Shown: positions 46,660 through 54,562 of the stretch, piece after piece
How the letters are laid out: every line of letters begins with the position of its first letter
Numbering within the stretch: position 1 is the stretch's first letter
Assembly (NCBI GenBank): GCA_016125035.1
Contig: WGMN01000001.1
Location: forward strand, 322,427 to 386,426
Length of the DNA: 64,000 nt
DNA from: Pseudomonadota bacterium
GTDB taxonomy: Bacteria; Pseudomonadota; Alphaproteobacteria; UBA2136; UBA6156
Reading direction: 5' to 3'
Made by a program: the position numbers and the translations under genes
Notes under the pieces: model-generated
Told to the model about the DNA's origin: nothing
What the model saw: the letters and a program-made list of their open reading frames with translations, nothing else
Database searches by the model: none

Positions 46660-47337
46660 ATGTTTGAAAGTGCCATATACTCCCACTACGGCTCCTCTAA
46701 CTGGTGGATGCCGTTTACCCGCGATGGGAATAGGAAGAGCATCAGCGCCGACGCGGAAGCTTTAAAATTGTTTACTGCCGGCGTTGCTTCTCATAACGGT
46801 GGCTGGGAATGCCGGTCGGGCCGCTTCTGGATGCGAACCGTGATGTCTGAACAGGGCCAGGCCACCCTGGCGTGGATGTCGGTGAGCAAACCTTTTGAGC
46901 CTGAAGCCGTGGACTTTTTGATGGCGGAAAGCGAGGAAGAACTTGAGGCAAGGAGCAAGGAGTTCGTCTGGAGGACGGCGGCCCAGCTTGTGGCACAGGT
47001 GTTGTGCCCGTGGTGGGAGCTTAATATGGATGGTGCGAAGACCGATATGATGACCGTGAAGAACCTCGTCCAGGAGGTTTTGCGCATGCGCGAGGTTGTT
47101 CCATGGGCACGGTTGCACTACTCCATTGAGCCCGATGAGCTGGACAAAGAAGCTGGTGGAGTTAGGCAGCCGTCTGACCCCCTAAGGCTTTACCTGTTCG
47201 ACGGAAGCTTTATCCGGCTGACGGAAAAGGGCCCCCAGCAGCCGGGGCGAGAAAAAGAAGCCGACGCGGAGCTGCTGATGGTGCGCAGCACGGAGCATGA
47301 TCTGCGTAAGATGGAAGTTACCACGCCCATCCAGTAA
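46660..47337 (+). CDS. Unknown 225-aa protein
   Basis: Not recognised. Starts at ATG 46660 with GGAGG upstream, MFESAIYSHYGSSNWW. No signal peptide or membrane segment; acidic, with a helical middle (EAVDFLMAESEEELEARSKEF) and a terminal TEHDLRKMEVTTPIQ. Codon usage fits the genome, so it is a real gene. Ends in a strong hairpin shared with the convergent hit gene. Confidence 0.65.
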   Translation: MFESAIYSHYGSSNWWMPFTRDGNRKSISADAEALKLFTAGVASHNGGWECRSGRFWMRTVMSEQGQATLAWMSVSKPFEPEAVDFLMAESEEELEARSKEFVWRTAAQLVAQVLCPWWELNMDGAKTDMMTVKNLVQEVLRMREVVPWARLHYSIEPDELDKEAGGVRQPSDPLRLYLFDGSFIRLTEKGPQQPGREKEADAELLMVRSTEHDLRKMEVTTPIQ

Positions 47338-47354
47338 CGAACGAACGGCGAAGT

Positions 47355-47398
47355 AAAAAACGGCGGGGGATGACATGCCCCCGCCGCTTGCGTTTTTG
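47355..47398. terminator. Bidirectional terminator
   Basis: AAAAACGGCGGGGG... and CCCCCGCCG stem with A-rich and T-rich flanks (GTTTTTGG), between convergent genes. Confidence 0.85.
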
Positions 47399-47399
47399 G

Positions 47400-47750
47400 T
47401 TAGGCGATTTTGGTGCCGAGGTCTTGGCCGCCCAAGATGTGCAGGTGGAGGTGTGGGACTTCGCCGTGGGAATCGGGGCCGTCGTTGATGATGACGCGGT
47501 AGCCGGATTTTAAGATGCCGGCGGCCTCCGCGACCTTGGGGGCGGCGAGCAGGAGCTGGCCGAGGGTTTGCTGCTGCGCGGGCGTGGCGTTGCGCAGCCA
47601 GGTGATATGCGTTTTAGGGATGAGCACCACGTGGACCTTGGCGTGGGGGTTGATGTCTTTAAACGCCAGCACGGTGTCGTCTTCATACACCTTGGTGCAG
47701 GGAATTTCGCCGCGGAGGATCTTGCCGAAGATGGTGGGGTTGTCGCTCAT
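47400..47750 (-). CDS. HIT-family protein (HinT-like)
   Basis: Histidine-triad nucleotide phosphoramidase. The 116-residue protein begins IFGKILRGEIPCTKVYEDD and ends with the catalytic triad EVPHLHLHILGG. Normal length for HinT. Confidence 0.95.
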   Translation of the reverse strand: MSDNPTIFGKILRGEIPCTKVYEDDTVLAFKDINPHAKVHVVLIPKTHITWLRNATPAQQQTLGQLLLAAPKVAEAAGILKSGYRVIINDGPDSHGEVPHLHLHILGGQDLGTKIA

Positions 47751-47804
47751 GGGGCGAGTTTAACACGTTGAGGGGGGATGTTGAAGAAAGGGCCTGCAAA
47801 AGGA

Positions 47805-47883
47805 GAGCTTGTCCCGGACAGGGGACGGGTGCCCCGGAAAACGTGAAGGACGTTTTCCGACCCATCCGCCTTCCGGGATGACA
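47805..47883. repeat. REP-like imperfect palindrome
   Basis: In the gap before mltA's stop, CTTGTCCCGGA and TTCCGGGATGACAG form outer arms and GGAAAACGT / ACGTTTTCC (47836-47858) an inner hairpin. It may end mltA transcription or be a dispersed repeat. Confidence 0.45.
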
Positions 47884-47916
47884 GCCGCGCCAGCTTTGGC
47901 CCGGATTTTAACGCTA

Positions 47917-49173
47917 TTAGTCTTTGAGACTGGTGTTGGAGAGTTTGGCGACCGCTTGCTCGCCGACATTTTCCTTCGGCACCAGGGCGTAGAGTTTGCC
48001 CGAGGCGTTTTGGCTGCCGGCGCGCTGGCCCGCCAGTGGGCCCTGCCCGAAGTAGATATCGCCGCGTGCGGCGCCCTTGATGGCACTGCCGACATCCTGC
48101 GCGAACATGATGCGTTGCCAGGGAGTATCATCGAACGTGTTGGTGGTGGAGAGGAACAGTGGCAGGCCCAGCGGGATGCGGGATTTATCCACCGCCAGCG
48201 AGCGGCCGGCGGTAAGCGCCACGCCGAAGGCGCCGGGGGACTCGCTTGGTGTTTCCTTAAAGAAAATAAAGCTGGGGTTGGAGAAGAGCACCTCCTGCGC
48301 GTCTTCAGGTTTGGCGGCCTTGAGCCAGGCGCGGATCTTATCGGCGGTGATGGTGCCGGAGAGCGCGCCCATATCCTTGAGCACCTTGCCGATGGCGACG
48401 TAAGGGTGGCCATTTTTGCCGGCGAAGCCGACGTGGGCGGTGGTGCCGTTATCCAGCTCTACCGCGCCGGAGCCCTGGATGTGGAGGAAGTAGGCATCGA
48501 CAGGGTCCTTCAACCACAGCAGCACTTTGTAGTGCGCGAGGTTGCCGATGATATCGCGCCGCGTGGGGTAGGGGTTGAGGCATTGCCCGTTGGGTTTGAG
48601 CTGGCCGGTCTGGCCGTTGCAGATGGTGAGATCGGCAGGGCGGGCCAGCAGCGGGGTTTGGTAAGCGCCGTGCCGGGTGCGCGAGCCTTGCAGCACAGGT
48701 TTGTAGTAGCCGGTGAACTTGCCTTCTTCCGCTGTGTTGCCCAGGCGCAGGCGGGCAAGGCGGCTGGTGAGGTAGGCGTTGAGGTTTTGCGGGCGCTGGG
48801 CGAGGCCTTGCGCGCAGATGGCCTGCCACTGCCCGGCGGTGCCGAAGGTCTTGTTGCCGCCCAGTTGCCGGCCCGCCGGCATGGCCTGGAATTTTTGGCA
48901 GCTGGCGGCGAAGGCGTTGTAGAGGGCGATCTCGTTTTCGCCGAAGGGGGGGTAGTCCCAGGCGTTGTGCTCGGCCTCGGCAAAGGGAGAGGCGAACAGC
49001 GTGGCCAGCGCAAGCGCCAGTGCGAGGCAAAAAGAGTGTAGCAGGGGGTGGTTGGGGCGCGTGATGGGGTTGGATATAGCGCAGTGCGCGGCGTGTGGGG
49101 AGGGGAAAGTAAGCAACGCTTTAATGCTTTGGTTGTGATGGGGTTTTGGGCGGCATGCCCAAAGTTTGTGCAA
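47917..49173 (-). CDS. mltA: Membrane-bound lytic murein transglycosylase A
   Basis: Cleaves glycan strands of peptidoglycan to 1,6-anhydro products. Features are GKFTGYYKPVLQGSRT, FLHIQGSGAVELDNG and the 3D-domain segment QRIMFAQDVGSAIKGAARGD with catalytic Asp, followed by GQGPLAGQRAG. A hydrophobic signal-like segment (LALALALATLFASPFAEA) precedes the mature part but no lipobox cysteine is visible. The N terminus is uncertain: the track start is a TTG and there is no ATG before the mature domain. Confidence 0.9.
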   Translation of the reverse strand: MHKLWACRPKPHHNQSIKALLTFPSPHAAHCAISNPITRPNHPLLHSFCLALALALATLFASPFAEAEHNAWDYPPFGENEIALYNAFAASCQKFQAMPAGRQLGGNKTFGTAGQWQAICAQGLAQRPQNLNAYLTSRLARLRLGNTAEEGKFTGYYKPVLQGSRTRHGAYQTPLLARPADLTICNGQTGQLKPNGQCLNPYPTRRDIIGNLAHYKVLLWLKDPVDAYFLHIQGSGAVELDNGTTAHVGFAGKNGHPYVAIGKVLKDMGALSGTITADKIRAWLKAAKPEDAQEVLFSNPSFIFFKETPSESPGAFGVALTAGRSLAVDKSRIPLGLPLFLSTTNTFDDTPWQRIMFAQDVGSAIKGAARGDIYFGQGPLAGQRAGSQNASGKLYALVPKENVGEQAVAKLSNTSLKD

Positions 49174-49217
49174 GGGGCGTGCCAGAAGGGCACGGTGGGG
49201 GCTTGGTTAGGCTTTTA

Positions 49218-49275
49218 AGGTTTGCCGCCAATGCCATGGTCGGACTCGCTGCGCTCTCCTCCCCTGGCGGCAAAA
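49218..49275. repeat. Palindromic element, second copy (intergenic)
   Basis: Stem TTTGCCGCCA / TGGCGGCAAA around a loop containing CGGACTCGCTGCGCTCTC, the word also found at 45733. Located between mltA and tsaD. Confidence 0.7.
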
Positions 49276-49342
49276 ACGCATGCACCCTTTTTACAGGCTA
49301 GGCTGCGCCACGCTCTGTGCATGGATTGCAGGGGGAGGATGT

Positions 49343-50356
49343 TTAGACAGCCATCTCTTCCAGCGGCCAGCGGGGGCGCACGGCGCTGCCCAGGCCGCCG
49401 GTGGAAAGGTGGGCGGCGTGGCGCAGGCCGGCGGCGTAGGCGATCATCACCGCGTTATCGGTGCACAGAGAGAGAGGAGGGGCGGTGAAGGTGGCGCCGT
49501 GCTGCGCGGCGACCTGCTGCAAGGCGCTGCGGATGGCGGCGTTGGCGGCCACCCCGCCGGCCACCACCAGCTGGGTGGCGGCGGTTTGTTGCAGGGCCAG
49601 GCCGGTTTTGCGTGCCAGGCTTTGTGCCACGGTGGTTTGGAAGGCGGAGGCGATAGAGGGGTTATGGGTTATGGGTTGTGGGTTGTGGGTGAGGAGGTCC
49701 TTCACTGCGGTTTTGAGACCTGAGAAGGAGAAGTTGAGGGAGGTATCATGCAGCGGGGAGGGGAGTTTGATGCCCTGGGGGTTGCCGGTGGCGGCGAGTT
49801 TTTCCACCTGTGGCCCTGCCGGGTGGGGCAGGCCGAGGAGCTTGCCGACTTTGTCGAAGCATTCGCCCACCGCGTCATCCAGCGTGGTGCCGAGCTGGGT
49901 GTAGCGGCCCACCCCTTCCACCATGATGAGCTGGGTGTGGCCGCCGGTGACGAGGAGCAGCAGGTAGGGGAAAGTGAGTTGCGTGTTGGCGAAATGCGGA
50001 GAGAGGGCGTGGCCCTCGATATGGTTGGTGGCGAGGAAGGGTTTGCCGTTGGCCAGGGCCAGGGTTTTGGCAAAGGTGGTGCCGATGACCAGTGCGGTGG
50101 TGAGGCCGGGGCCTGTTGTGGCGGCGAAGGCGGTGATATCCGCCCAGGAAAGGCCGGATTCGGCCAGCGTTTGCGCGGCGAGTTCGGGCAGGCGCTCCAG
50201 GTGCGCGCGGGAGGCGATCTCTGGCACTACGCCGCCGTAGGGGGCGTGTTCCGGCAGTTGGGAGTAGACGCGTTGGGCCAGCGTGCGGCGCGCGGGCACG
50301 TCCACGATGGCGGTGGCGGTTTCATCGCAGGAGGTTTCGATTGCGAAGATGCGCAT
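49343..50356 (-). CDS. tsaD: tRNA threonylcarbamoyladenosine transferase TsaD
   Basis: Catalytic subunit for t6A37 formation in ANN-decoding tRNAs. The 337-residue protein shows IETSCDETATAIVD at the N terminus, TTGPGLTTALVIGTTFAK, the metal-binding NHIEGHALSP and the C-terminal VVAGGVAANAAIR and CTDNAVMIAYAAG. A heptamer array adds THNPQPITHNPSI in the middle. Divergent from the small 73-aa gene. Confidence 0.96.
   Translation of the reverse strand: MRIFAIETSCDETATAIVDVPARRTLAQRVYSQLPEHAPYGGVVPEIASRAHLERLPELAAQTLAESGLSWADITAFAATTGPGLTTALVIGTTFAKTLALANGKPFLATNHIEGHALSPHFANTQLTFPYLLLLVTGGHTQLIMVEGVGRYTQLGTTLDDAVGECFDKVGKLLGLPHPAGPQVEKLAATGNPQGIKLPSPLHDTSLNFSFSGLKTAVKDLLTHNPQPITHNPSIASAFQTTVAQSLARKTGLALQQTAATQLVVAGGVAANAAIRSALQQVAAQHGATFTAPPLSLCTDNAVMIAYAAGLRHAAHLSTGGLGSAVRPRWPLEEMAV
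49660..49687. repeat. Heptamer array, unit GGTTATG, inside tsaD
   Basis: GGTTATG twice, GGTTGTG twice. Translated on the minus strand as HNPQPITHNP without breaking the frame. Confidence 0.85.
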
Positions 50357-50473
50357 GGGGTTGGTTTATCAAGGGGTTGGGGGCTTGGCAAGGGAAACGA
50401 ACGGAGGTATGAAGAGGTAAGTGTGCCCGGATGGGCGAGGTGACATCTTTAAACACATGCCAAGGAGGCATTG

Positions 50474-50695
50474 ATGCGCACGGTTTTGACGCCGAACCAG
50501 CAAAAGTGGCTGTTTAACGGGCTGGTTGCCAGCCTTAAGCATTTTGCTGACTGGGGGGCCAGTGAAATTGCTGGTGCCGTAGCCAGTGTGAGCAAACAAG
50601 CCCACGAAATGTGGGGAAATGAAACGCCACCGGAAACAGATTATGTGGTTGAGAACTACGGGCAGTTTTTGCTGCGCGCGCATTTTGCGCACTGA
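50474..50695 (+). CDS. Small protein, 73 aa
   Basis: Not recognised. AAGGAGG precedes the ATG and a strong terminator follows, so it is likely real. Amphipathic helical content (LFNGLVASLKHFADWGASEIAGAVASV) and no signal peptide. Its last 40 bp overlap the extended 3' end of mutM on the other strand. Confidence 0.65.
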   Translation: MRTVLTPNQQKWLFNGLVASLKHFADWGASEIAGAVASVSKQAHEMWGNETPPETDYVVENYGQFLLRAHFAH

Positions 50696-51555
50696 GTGTT
50701 GCGAGAAGGGGGAGCTGTCAAGCAGCCCCCTTCTTCATTTTTTTGGCAGTGGGGGCAGAAGAAGGTGCTGCGCTGGGCCTGGGTTATTTTTTGGATGGGG
50801 GTGGCGCAGGTGAGGCAGGGTTTGCCGGTGCGGCCGTAGGCGTGGAAGGAGTGCTGGAAGTAGCCGAGCTGGCCGTTGGAGTGGGCGAAATCGCGTAAGG
50901 ACGAGCCGCCCGCGGCGATGGCTTCGGTGAGGGTTTGGTGGATGCAGGTGACCAGCGTTTGGCATTGTTTGAGGGTGAGTTTGTGGGCCGGGGTTTGTGG
51001 GTGGATGTGCGCGCGGAAGAGACTTTCTGACGCGTAGATGTTGCCGACGCCAACCACCAGGTGGCTGTCCATGAGGGCCACCTTGATGGGGGTTTTGCGG
51101 GTGCGCAGCTGGGTGTGCAGGTAGCTGGCGGTGAACTGCGGGCCGAGGGGTTCCGGCCCCAGTGCGGTGAGGAGAGGGTGAGTGGTGAGCGCGCCTTCCT
51201 TCAGGTGCAGGAAGAGGCCGAAGCGGCGGGCATCGTTCAACGTGATGGTGCCTTTGGGGGTGGTGAGGATGATGTGGTCGTGTTTGCCCGGCGGGGTGGC
51301 ATGGGCGGCGGGAAGAATGGTGAGGCGGCCGGACATGCCGAGGTGGATGAGCAGCGTAGTGCCGTTGGAGAGGTGGGCGAGGATGTATTTGGCGCGGCGT
51401 TCCAGTTTGGTGACGGTGAGGTTGATGAGGGGTTTGGCGGGCGGGGTGGGGGCGCGCAGTTTGGGCGCGCGGATTTGCACCTGCGTGATTTTTTGGTGCA
51501 GGAGATAGGGCGTGAGGCCGCGCAGGGTGGTTTCGACTTCGGGGAGTTCCGGCAT
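50656..51555 (-). CDS. mutM: Formamidopyrimidine-DNA glycosylase MutM (Fpg)
   Basis: Removes 8-oxoguanine and other oxidised purines. After the initiator Met come PELPEVET (catalytic Pro and Glu), then a central lysine region (HLGMSGRL), VGVGNIYASESLFRA with the helix-two-turn-helix, and the zinc finger CLTCATPIQKITQAQRSTFFCPHCQ. Usually the protein ends there. Here the frame continues for about 27 residues through the terminator hairpin of the convergent small gene. Start ATG 51555 leaves the N-terminal Pro correctly exposed. Confidence 0.95.
   Translation of the reverse strand: MPELPEVETTLRGLTPYLLHQKITQVQIRAPKLRAPTPPAKPLINLTVTKLERRAKYILAHLSNGTTLLIHLGMSGRLTILPAAHATPPGKHDHIILTTPKGTITLNDARRFGLFLHLKEGALTTHPLLTALGPEPLGPQFTASYLHTQLRTRKTPIKVALMDSHLVVGVGNIYASESLFRAHIHPQTPAHKLTLKQCQTLVTCIHQTLTEAIAAGGSSLRDFAHSNGQLGYFQHSFHAYGRTGKPCLTCATPIQKITQAQRSTFFCPHCQKNEEGGCLTAPPSRNTQCAKCARSKNCP
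50700..50746 (+). terminator. Terminator of the 73-aa gene, inside the mutM 3' end
   Basis: GAAGGGGGAGCT and AGCAGCCCCCTTC arms followed by CATTTTTTTGG. It lies within the extended mutM reading frame on the other strand. Confidence 0.85.
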
Positions 51556-51619
51556 AGAAGAGGTATAGCACACTTTGTTTTGCCGCTGAGCGTTTTTGGG
51601 ATTTACCGGCTGCGGCCAT

Positions 51620-51776
51620 CTTTTGATTTTTCCGTCAAAAAAGTGTCCTCACGTACACATGTACGCTGCGGTACTTTTTGTGTCGGAAAAACCAAAAGCT
51701 GTCTCGCCCCGATAAATCCTGGGGGGAAACTACACGTTTCCCCTCCACCCCTTCCTCGGGTGCTTTATGAGGAAGG
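51620..51776. repeat. Intergenic block of three inverted repeats
   Basis: First, an imperfect palindrome about 79 bp long (51620-51698) with CTTTTG...TTTTTCCG arms around GTACA-CA-TGTAC. Second, GGGGAAAC-TACAC-GTTTCCCC (51723-51743). Third, CCTTCCTC / GAGGAAGG (51750-51776). The last may terminate mtgA. The first resembles intergenic repeats of other proteobacteria but no family name can be given. Confidence 0.65.
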
Positions 51777-51790
51777 TTTGGTGGCGGGCG

Positions 51791-52504
51791 TTACTTCTTC
51801 AGGCAGGGGAGGGGGCCGAGCTTGGCGGCGCGGGCCTGGATGAGGCCGGCGCGTTGGCGCACGTAAGGCCCCGGGTGCGAGGCAGACCAGCGCAGTGGAC
51901 TGGGCAGCGTGGCCGCCAGCAGGGCTGCCTGGCGCGCGGTGAGGTTGCGTGCGGAGGTGTGGAAGTGGTGCTGCGCCGCGGCCTGGATGCCGTAGACGCC
52001 AGGGCCCCATTCCGCCACGTTGAGGTAGACCTCGAGGATGCGGCGTTTGCCCCAGGCGGATTCGATGCCGTAGGTGAGGGGGATTTCCAGCGCCTTGCGG
52101 AAGGGGTCGGAGTTGGGCCACAGCCACACGTTTTTGGCGGTTTGCTGGCTGATGGTGCTGCCGCCGCGCAGGTTGCCGGTTTGCATCCAGTCGTCGTAGG
52201 CGATTTGCACGGCGTGCCAGTCGATGCCGGAGTGGGTGCAGAAGTTGCCGTCTTCCGCCGCCACCACCGCGCGCGGCACGCTGGGGTTGATAGCTGAGAG
52301 CGGCACCCAGGTTTTGTGGAAGCCCTGGCCCTGGAACAGGCGGATGACCATCAGCGGGGTAATGGGCACCGGCACAAAGCGGTAGGCCAGCCCCAGTGTG
52401 AGCACCAGCAACAGCAGCGCCAGCCCGATGTGCAGCGCGGTGCGCCCCAGGTTATGCCTTAGAAAGGCTTGAACACGGCGAGTGCGACGATGAGGATGAG
52501 GCAC
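51791..52504 (-). CDS. mtgA: Monofunctional peptidoglycan glycosyltransferase MtgA
   Basis: Polymerises lipid II into glycan chains at the inner membrane. It has one N-terminal transmembrane helix (ALHIGLALLLLVLTLGLAY). The GT51 motifs follow: AVVAAEDGNFCTHSGIDW (catalytic Glu), RGGSTISQQTAKNVWLW, KRRILEVYLNVAEWGPGVYG and ARQAALLAATLPSP. Normal length at 237 residues. Its start overlaps the hemJ end by 46 bp. Confidence 0.95.
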   Translation of the reverse strand: MPHPHRRTRRVQAFLRHNLGRTALHIGLALLLLVLTLGLAYRFVPVPITPLMVIRLFQGQGFHKTWVPLSAINPSVPRAVVAAEDGNFCTHSGIDWHAVQIAYDDWMQTGNLRGGSTISQQTAKNVWLWPNSDPFRKALEIPLTYGIESAWGKRRILEVYLNVAEWGPGVYGIQAAAQHHFHTSARNLTARQAALLAATLPSPLRWSASHPGPYVRQRAGLIQARAAKLGPLPCLKK

Positions 52505-52881
52505 AGGGTTGGGACTTCGTTATACATGCGGAAGTAGCGGCCGGTGTGTTGGTTTTTGCCGGCGGCGAGGGTGCGGCGGTGGTATTCCAGCGAAACATTA
52601 TAAGCGGTGAGGATGAGCACCAGGCCCAGTTTGGCGTGCAGCCACCCGGCGTGGGCAAGGTAAGGTTGGTTGGCCAGCAGCGACAGCCCGAACACCCAGG
52701 TGGCCACCCCGGCGGGGAAGGTAATATAAAGGCTGAGTTTGCGCGCCATGATGTGCAGGGTGGGCGCGGCCTTGGGGGCTTCCACCATATAAACAAACAG
52801 CCGCGGCAGGTAGAACAGCCCGGCAAACCAGCAGACGACGGCGATGAGGTGCAGTGTTTTGAGGGTTAAATAGAGGTCCAT
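52459..52881 (-). CDS. hemJ: Protoporphyrinogen oxidase HemJ
   Basis: Integral membrane enzyme oxidising protoporphyrinogen IX to protoporphyrin IX. The 140-residue protein has about four helices, the conserved His in LKTLHLIAVVCWFAGLFYLPRLFVY and Lys in LHAKLGLVL. These match the two residues required in characterised HemJ. Its C-terminal RYFRMYNEVPTL is also typical. Near hemC, completing much of the heme pathway in this window (hemC, hemD, hemE, hemJ). Confidence 0.92.
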   Translation of the reverse strand: MDLYLTLKTLHLIAVVCWFAGLFYLPRLFVYMVEAPKAAPTLHIMARKLSLYITFPAGVATWVFGLSLLANQPYLAHAGWLHAKLGLVLILTAYNVSLEYHRRTLAAGKNQHTGRYFRMYNEVPTLCLILIVALAVFKPF

Positions 52882-52982
52882 GGCCGCATGCTAGCACAGC
52901 GGGGGTTGTGGCCAAGGTTAAATCAGCGTATGAAAGCGCCCAATGAAATTGTGGTTTTAACCCCCACTGAAGGTCTCTACCA

Positions 52983-53912
52983 ATGACGCGTACTTTCCGC
53001 ATTGCCAGCCGTAACAGCAAAATGGCGATGTTTCAGACCAACCAGGTTATCCGGTTGTTAAAAGGGATTTTCCCGGCGCATGAATTTGAGGTTGTGCAGG
53101 TTGTCAGTGACGGTTGTTATGAGCGTTTCAAGGGGGATATTCAACAAATTGGCGGTAAAGGCGCTTTTGTGAAGGCTTTGGAAATGCACCTTCTGGACGC
53201 TAAGGCTGATTTTGCCGTGCATTGCCTGAAAGATGTTCCCGGCGATGTTGATTTGCCCGAAGGCCTGGTTATGCCTTGTGTGTTGCCGCGGGAAGATATG
53301 CGCGATGCTGTGGTATGCCGTGAAGGAGAAAGCTTTGTTAGTTTGAAGCCGGGTGCCAAAGTGGGTACCAGCAGTGTGCGCAGGGCCGCGCAATTGCGTA
53401 TGAATTTCCCTCATCTGGAGATTTTACCGTTGCGGGGAAATGTGGATACGCGTGTTGGCAAAATTGATAACGGTGAGGTGGATGCCGCCGTGCTGGCGTT
53501 GAGCGGGTTGCGCCGGATCGGGTTGGAGCACCGTGTGTGCGAAGTGTTTGAGCCGGATGTGATGTTGCCGGCGATTGGCCAGGGTGTGGTGTGTGTGGAG
53601 TGCCGAGGCGATGACACAGACGTGTTGGAGATGTTGGCCAAGATTAACCATGCCGACAGCTTTACCTGCATTACCGCAGAGCGGGCGATGTTGAAAATGT
53701 TGCAAGGTGGTTGCCACACCCCCATTGCCGGCTACTGCGAGGTGACGGCGGGGCGCAATTTGCGGCTTATCGCCATGGTTTCGAGCCTGGATGGCAAGAC
53801 AGTGCTTCGCGCCAGGGACAAGATGCCTTACACTGACGCCGTAACCCTGGGCGAGGCCGTTGCCAAGGATTTGCTGGGCCAAGGCGCCGGCAAGCTGCTG
53901 GGCCACGCCTGA
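52983..53912 (+). CDS. hemC: Hydroxymethylbilane synthase (porphobilinogen deaminase)
   Basis: Joins four porphobilinogens into hydroxymethylbilane. Begins TFRIASRNSKMAMFQTNQV, has GGKGAFVKALE, AVHCLKDVP, GTSSVRRAAQL, ILPLRGNVDTR and LQGGCHTPIAGYC, whose first Cys should bind the dipyrromethane cofactor. 309 residues, normal. Codon usage is somewhat less GC-rich than the following genes. Confidence 0.95.
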   Translation: MTRTFRIASRNSKMAMFQTNQVIRLLKGIFPAHEFEVVQVVSDGCYERFKGDIQQIGGKGAFVKALEMHLLDAKADFAVHCLKDVPGDVDLPEGLVMPCVLPREDMRDAVVCREGESFVSLKPGAKVGTSSVRRAAQLRMNFPHLEILPLRGNVDTRVGKIDNGEVDAAVLALSGLRRIGLEHRVCEVFEPDVMLPAIGQGVVCVECRGDDTDVLEMLAKINHADSFTCITAERAMLKMLQGGCHTPIAGYCEVTAGRNLRLIAMVSSLDGKTVLRARDKMPYTDAVTLGEAVAKDLLGQGAGKLLGHA

Positions 53913-53926
53913 TAACGGAGGCCTTT

Positions 53927-54562
53927 ATGGGCGTTGTGCAGATTGTGGTGCTGGTGGTGGTTGTGGCCCTGGTGGCCAGCCGCTTTTTTGCCTACAAGCT
54001 GCCGCGCGACCCGCGCCCCCGTGCGGCGCGCAAGGGTGATTTTGCGCGGATGTTTAAGCGCCACATACCCAGCGAGCCCAAAACAGACACCGAGGCGGTG
54101 GAGCAGGCGCAAAAGGACAAAAAAGCCAAGAAAAAGCAGCCTCCTGTAGTGAAGGTGAGCGCCAAGGAGTTGGCGGCGATGGGGGGCATGGAGAAGATAA
54201 AAGCCCTAGAGCCAGGGTTTAGCGAAAAGAAGTTTGTTGAGCGGGCGCGGGCTTTGCATGCCCAGTTTACGCGCCTGTGGAATGCGCGCGATGAGGCGGG
54301 CATGGCCGAGATTTGTGCCCCGCGTGTGGTGGATGCATTGGTGGGGGAGTGGGAGAGCGGTTTTAAAAAAATGACCACCGACAAGCCGGAGGAGGTGCGT
54401 GTGGGCCAAGCCCGCGTGACTGGCCGCACTGCTTTTGTGGAGGCGGTTTTTGGCACCAAGCGTGGTGGGCGCAAGGTGCGCGAGGTTTGGCTTTTGGCGC
54501 GCGCGTTGGGGGGAGATGATGCGCAGTGGGAAATCCAACAAACCAAGGAGGAGCGGGCATGA
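53927..54562 (+). CDS. Tim44/TimA-like domain protein
   Basis: Membrane-anchored protein with one N-terminal helix (VVQIVVLVVVVALVASRFFA), a basic Lys-rich linker and a Tim44-like domain (GFSEKKFVERARALHAQFTRLWNARD...EVWLLAR). In alphaproteobacteria the relative TimA is an inner-membrane protein of unsettled function. GGAGG precedes the ATG. Stop overlaps gpsA (ATGA). Confidence 0.82.
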   Translation: MGVVQIVVLVVVVALVASRFFAYKLPRDPRPRAARKGDFARMFKRHIPSEPKTDTEAVEQAQKDKKAKKKQPPVVKVSAKELAAMGGMEKIKALEPGFSEKKFVERARALHAQFTRLWNARDEAGMAEICAPRVVDALVGEWESGFKKMTTDKPEEVRVGQARVTGRTAFVEAVFGTKRGGRKVREVWLLARALGGDDAQWEIQQTKEERA

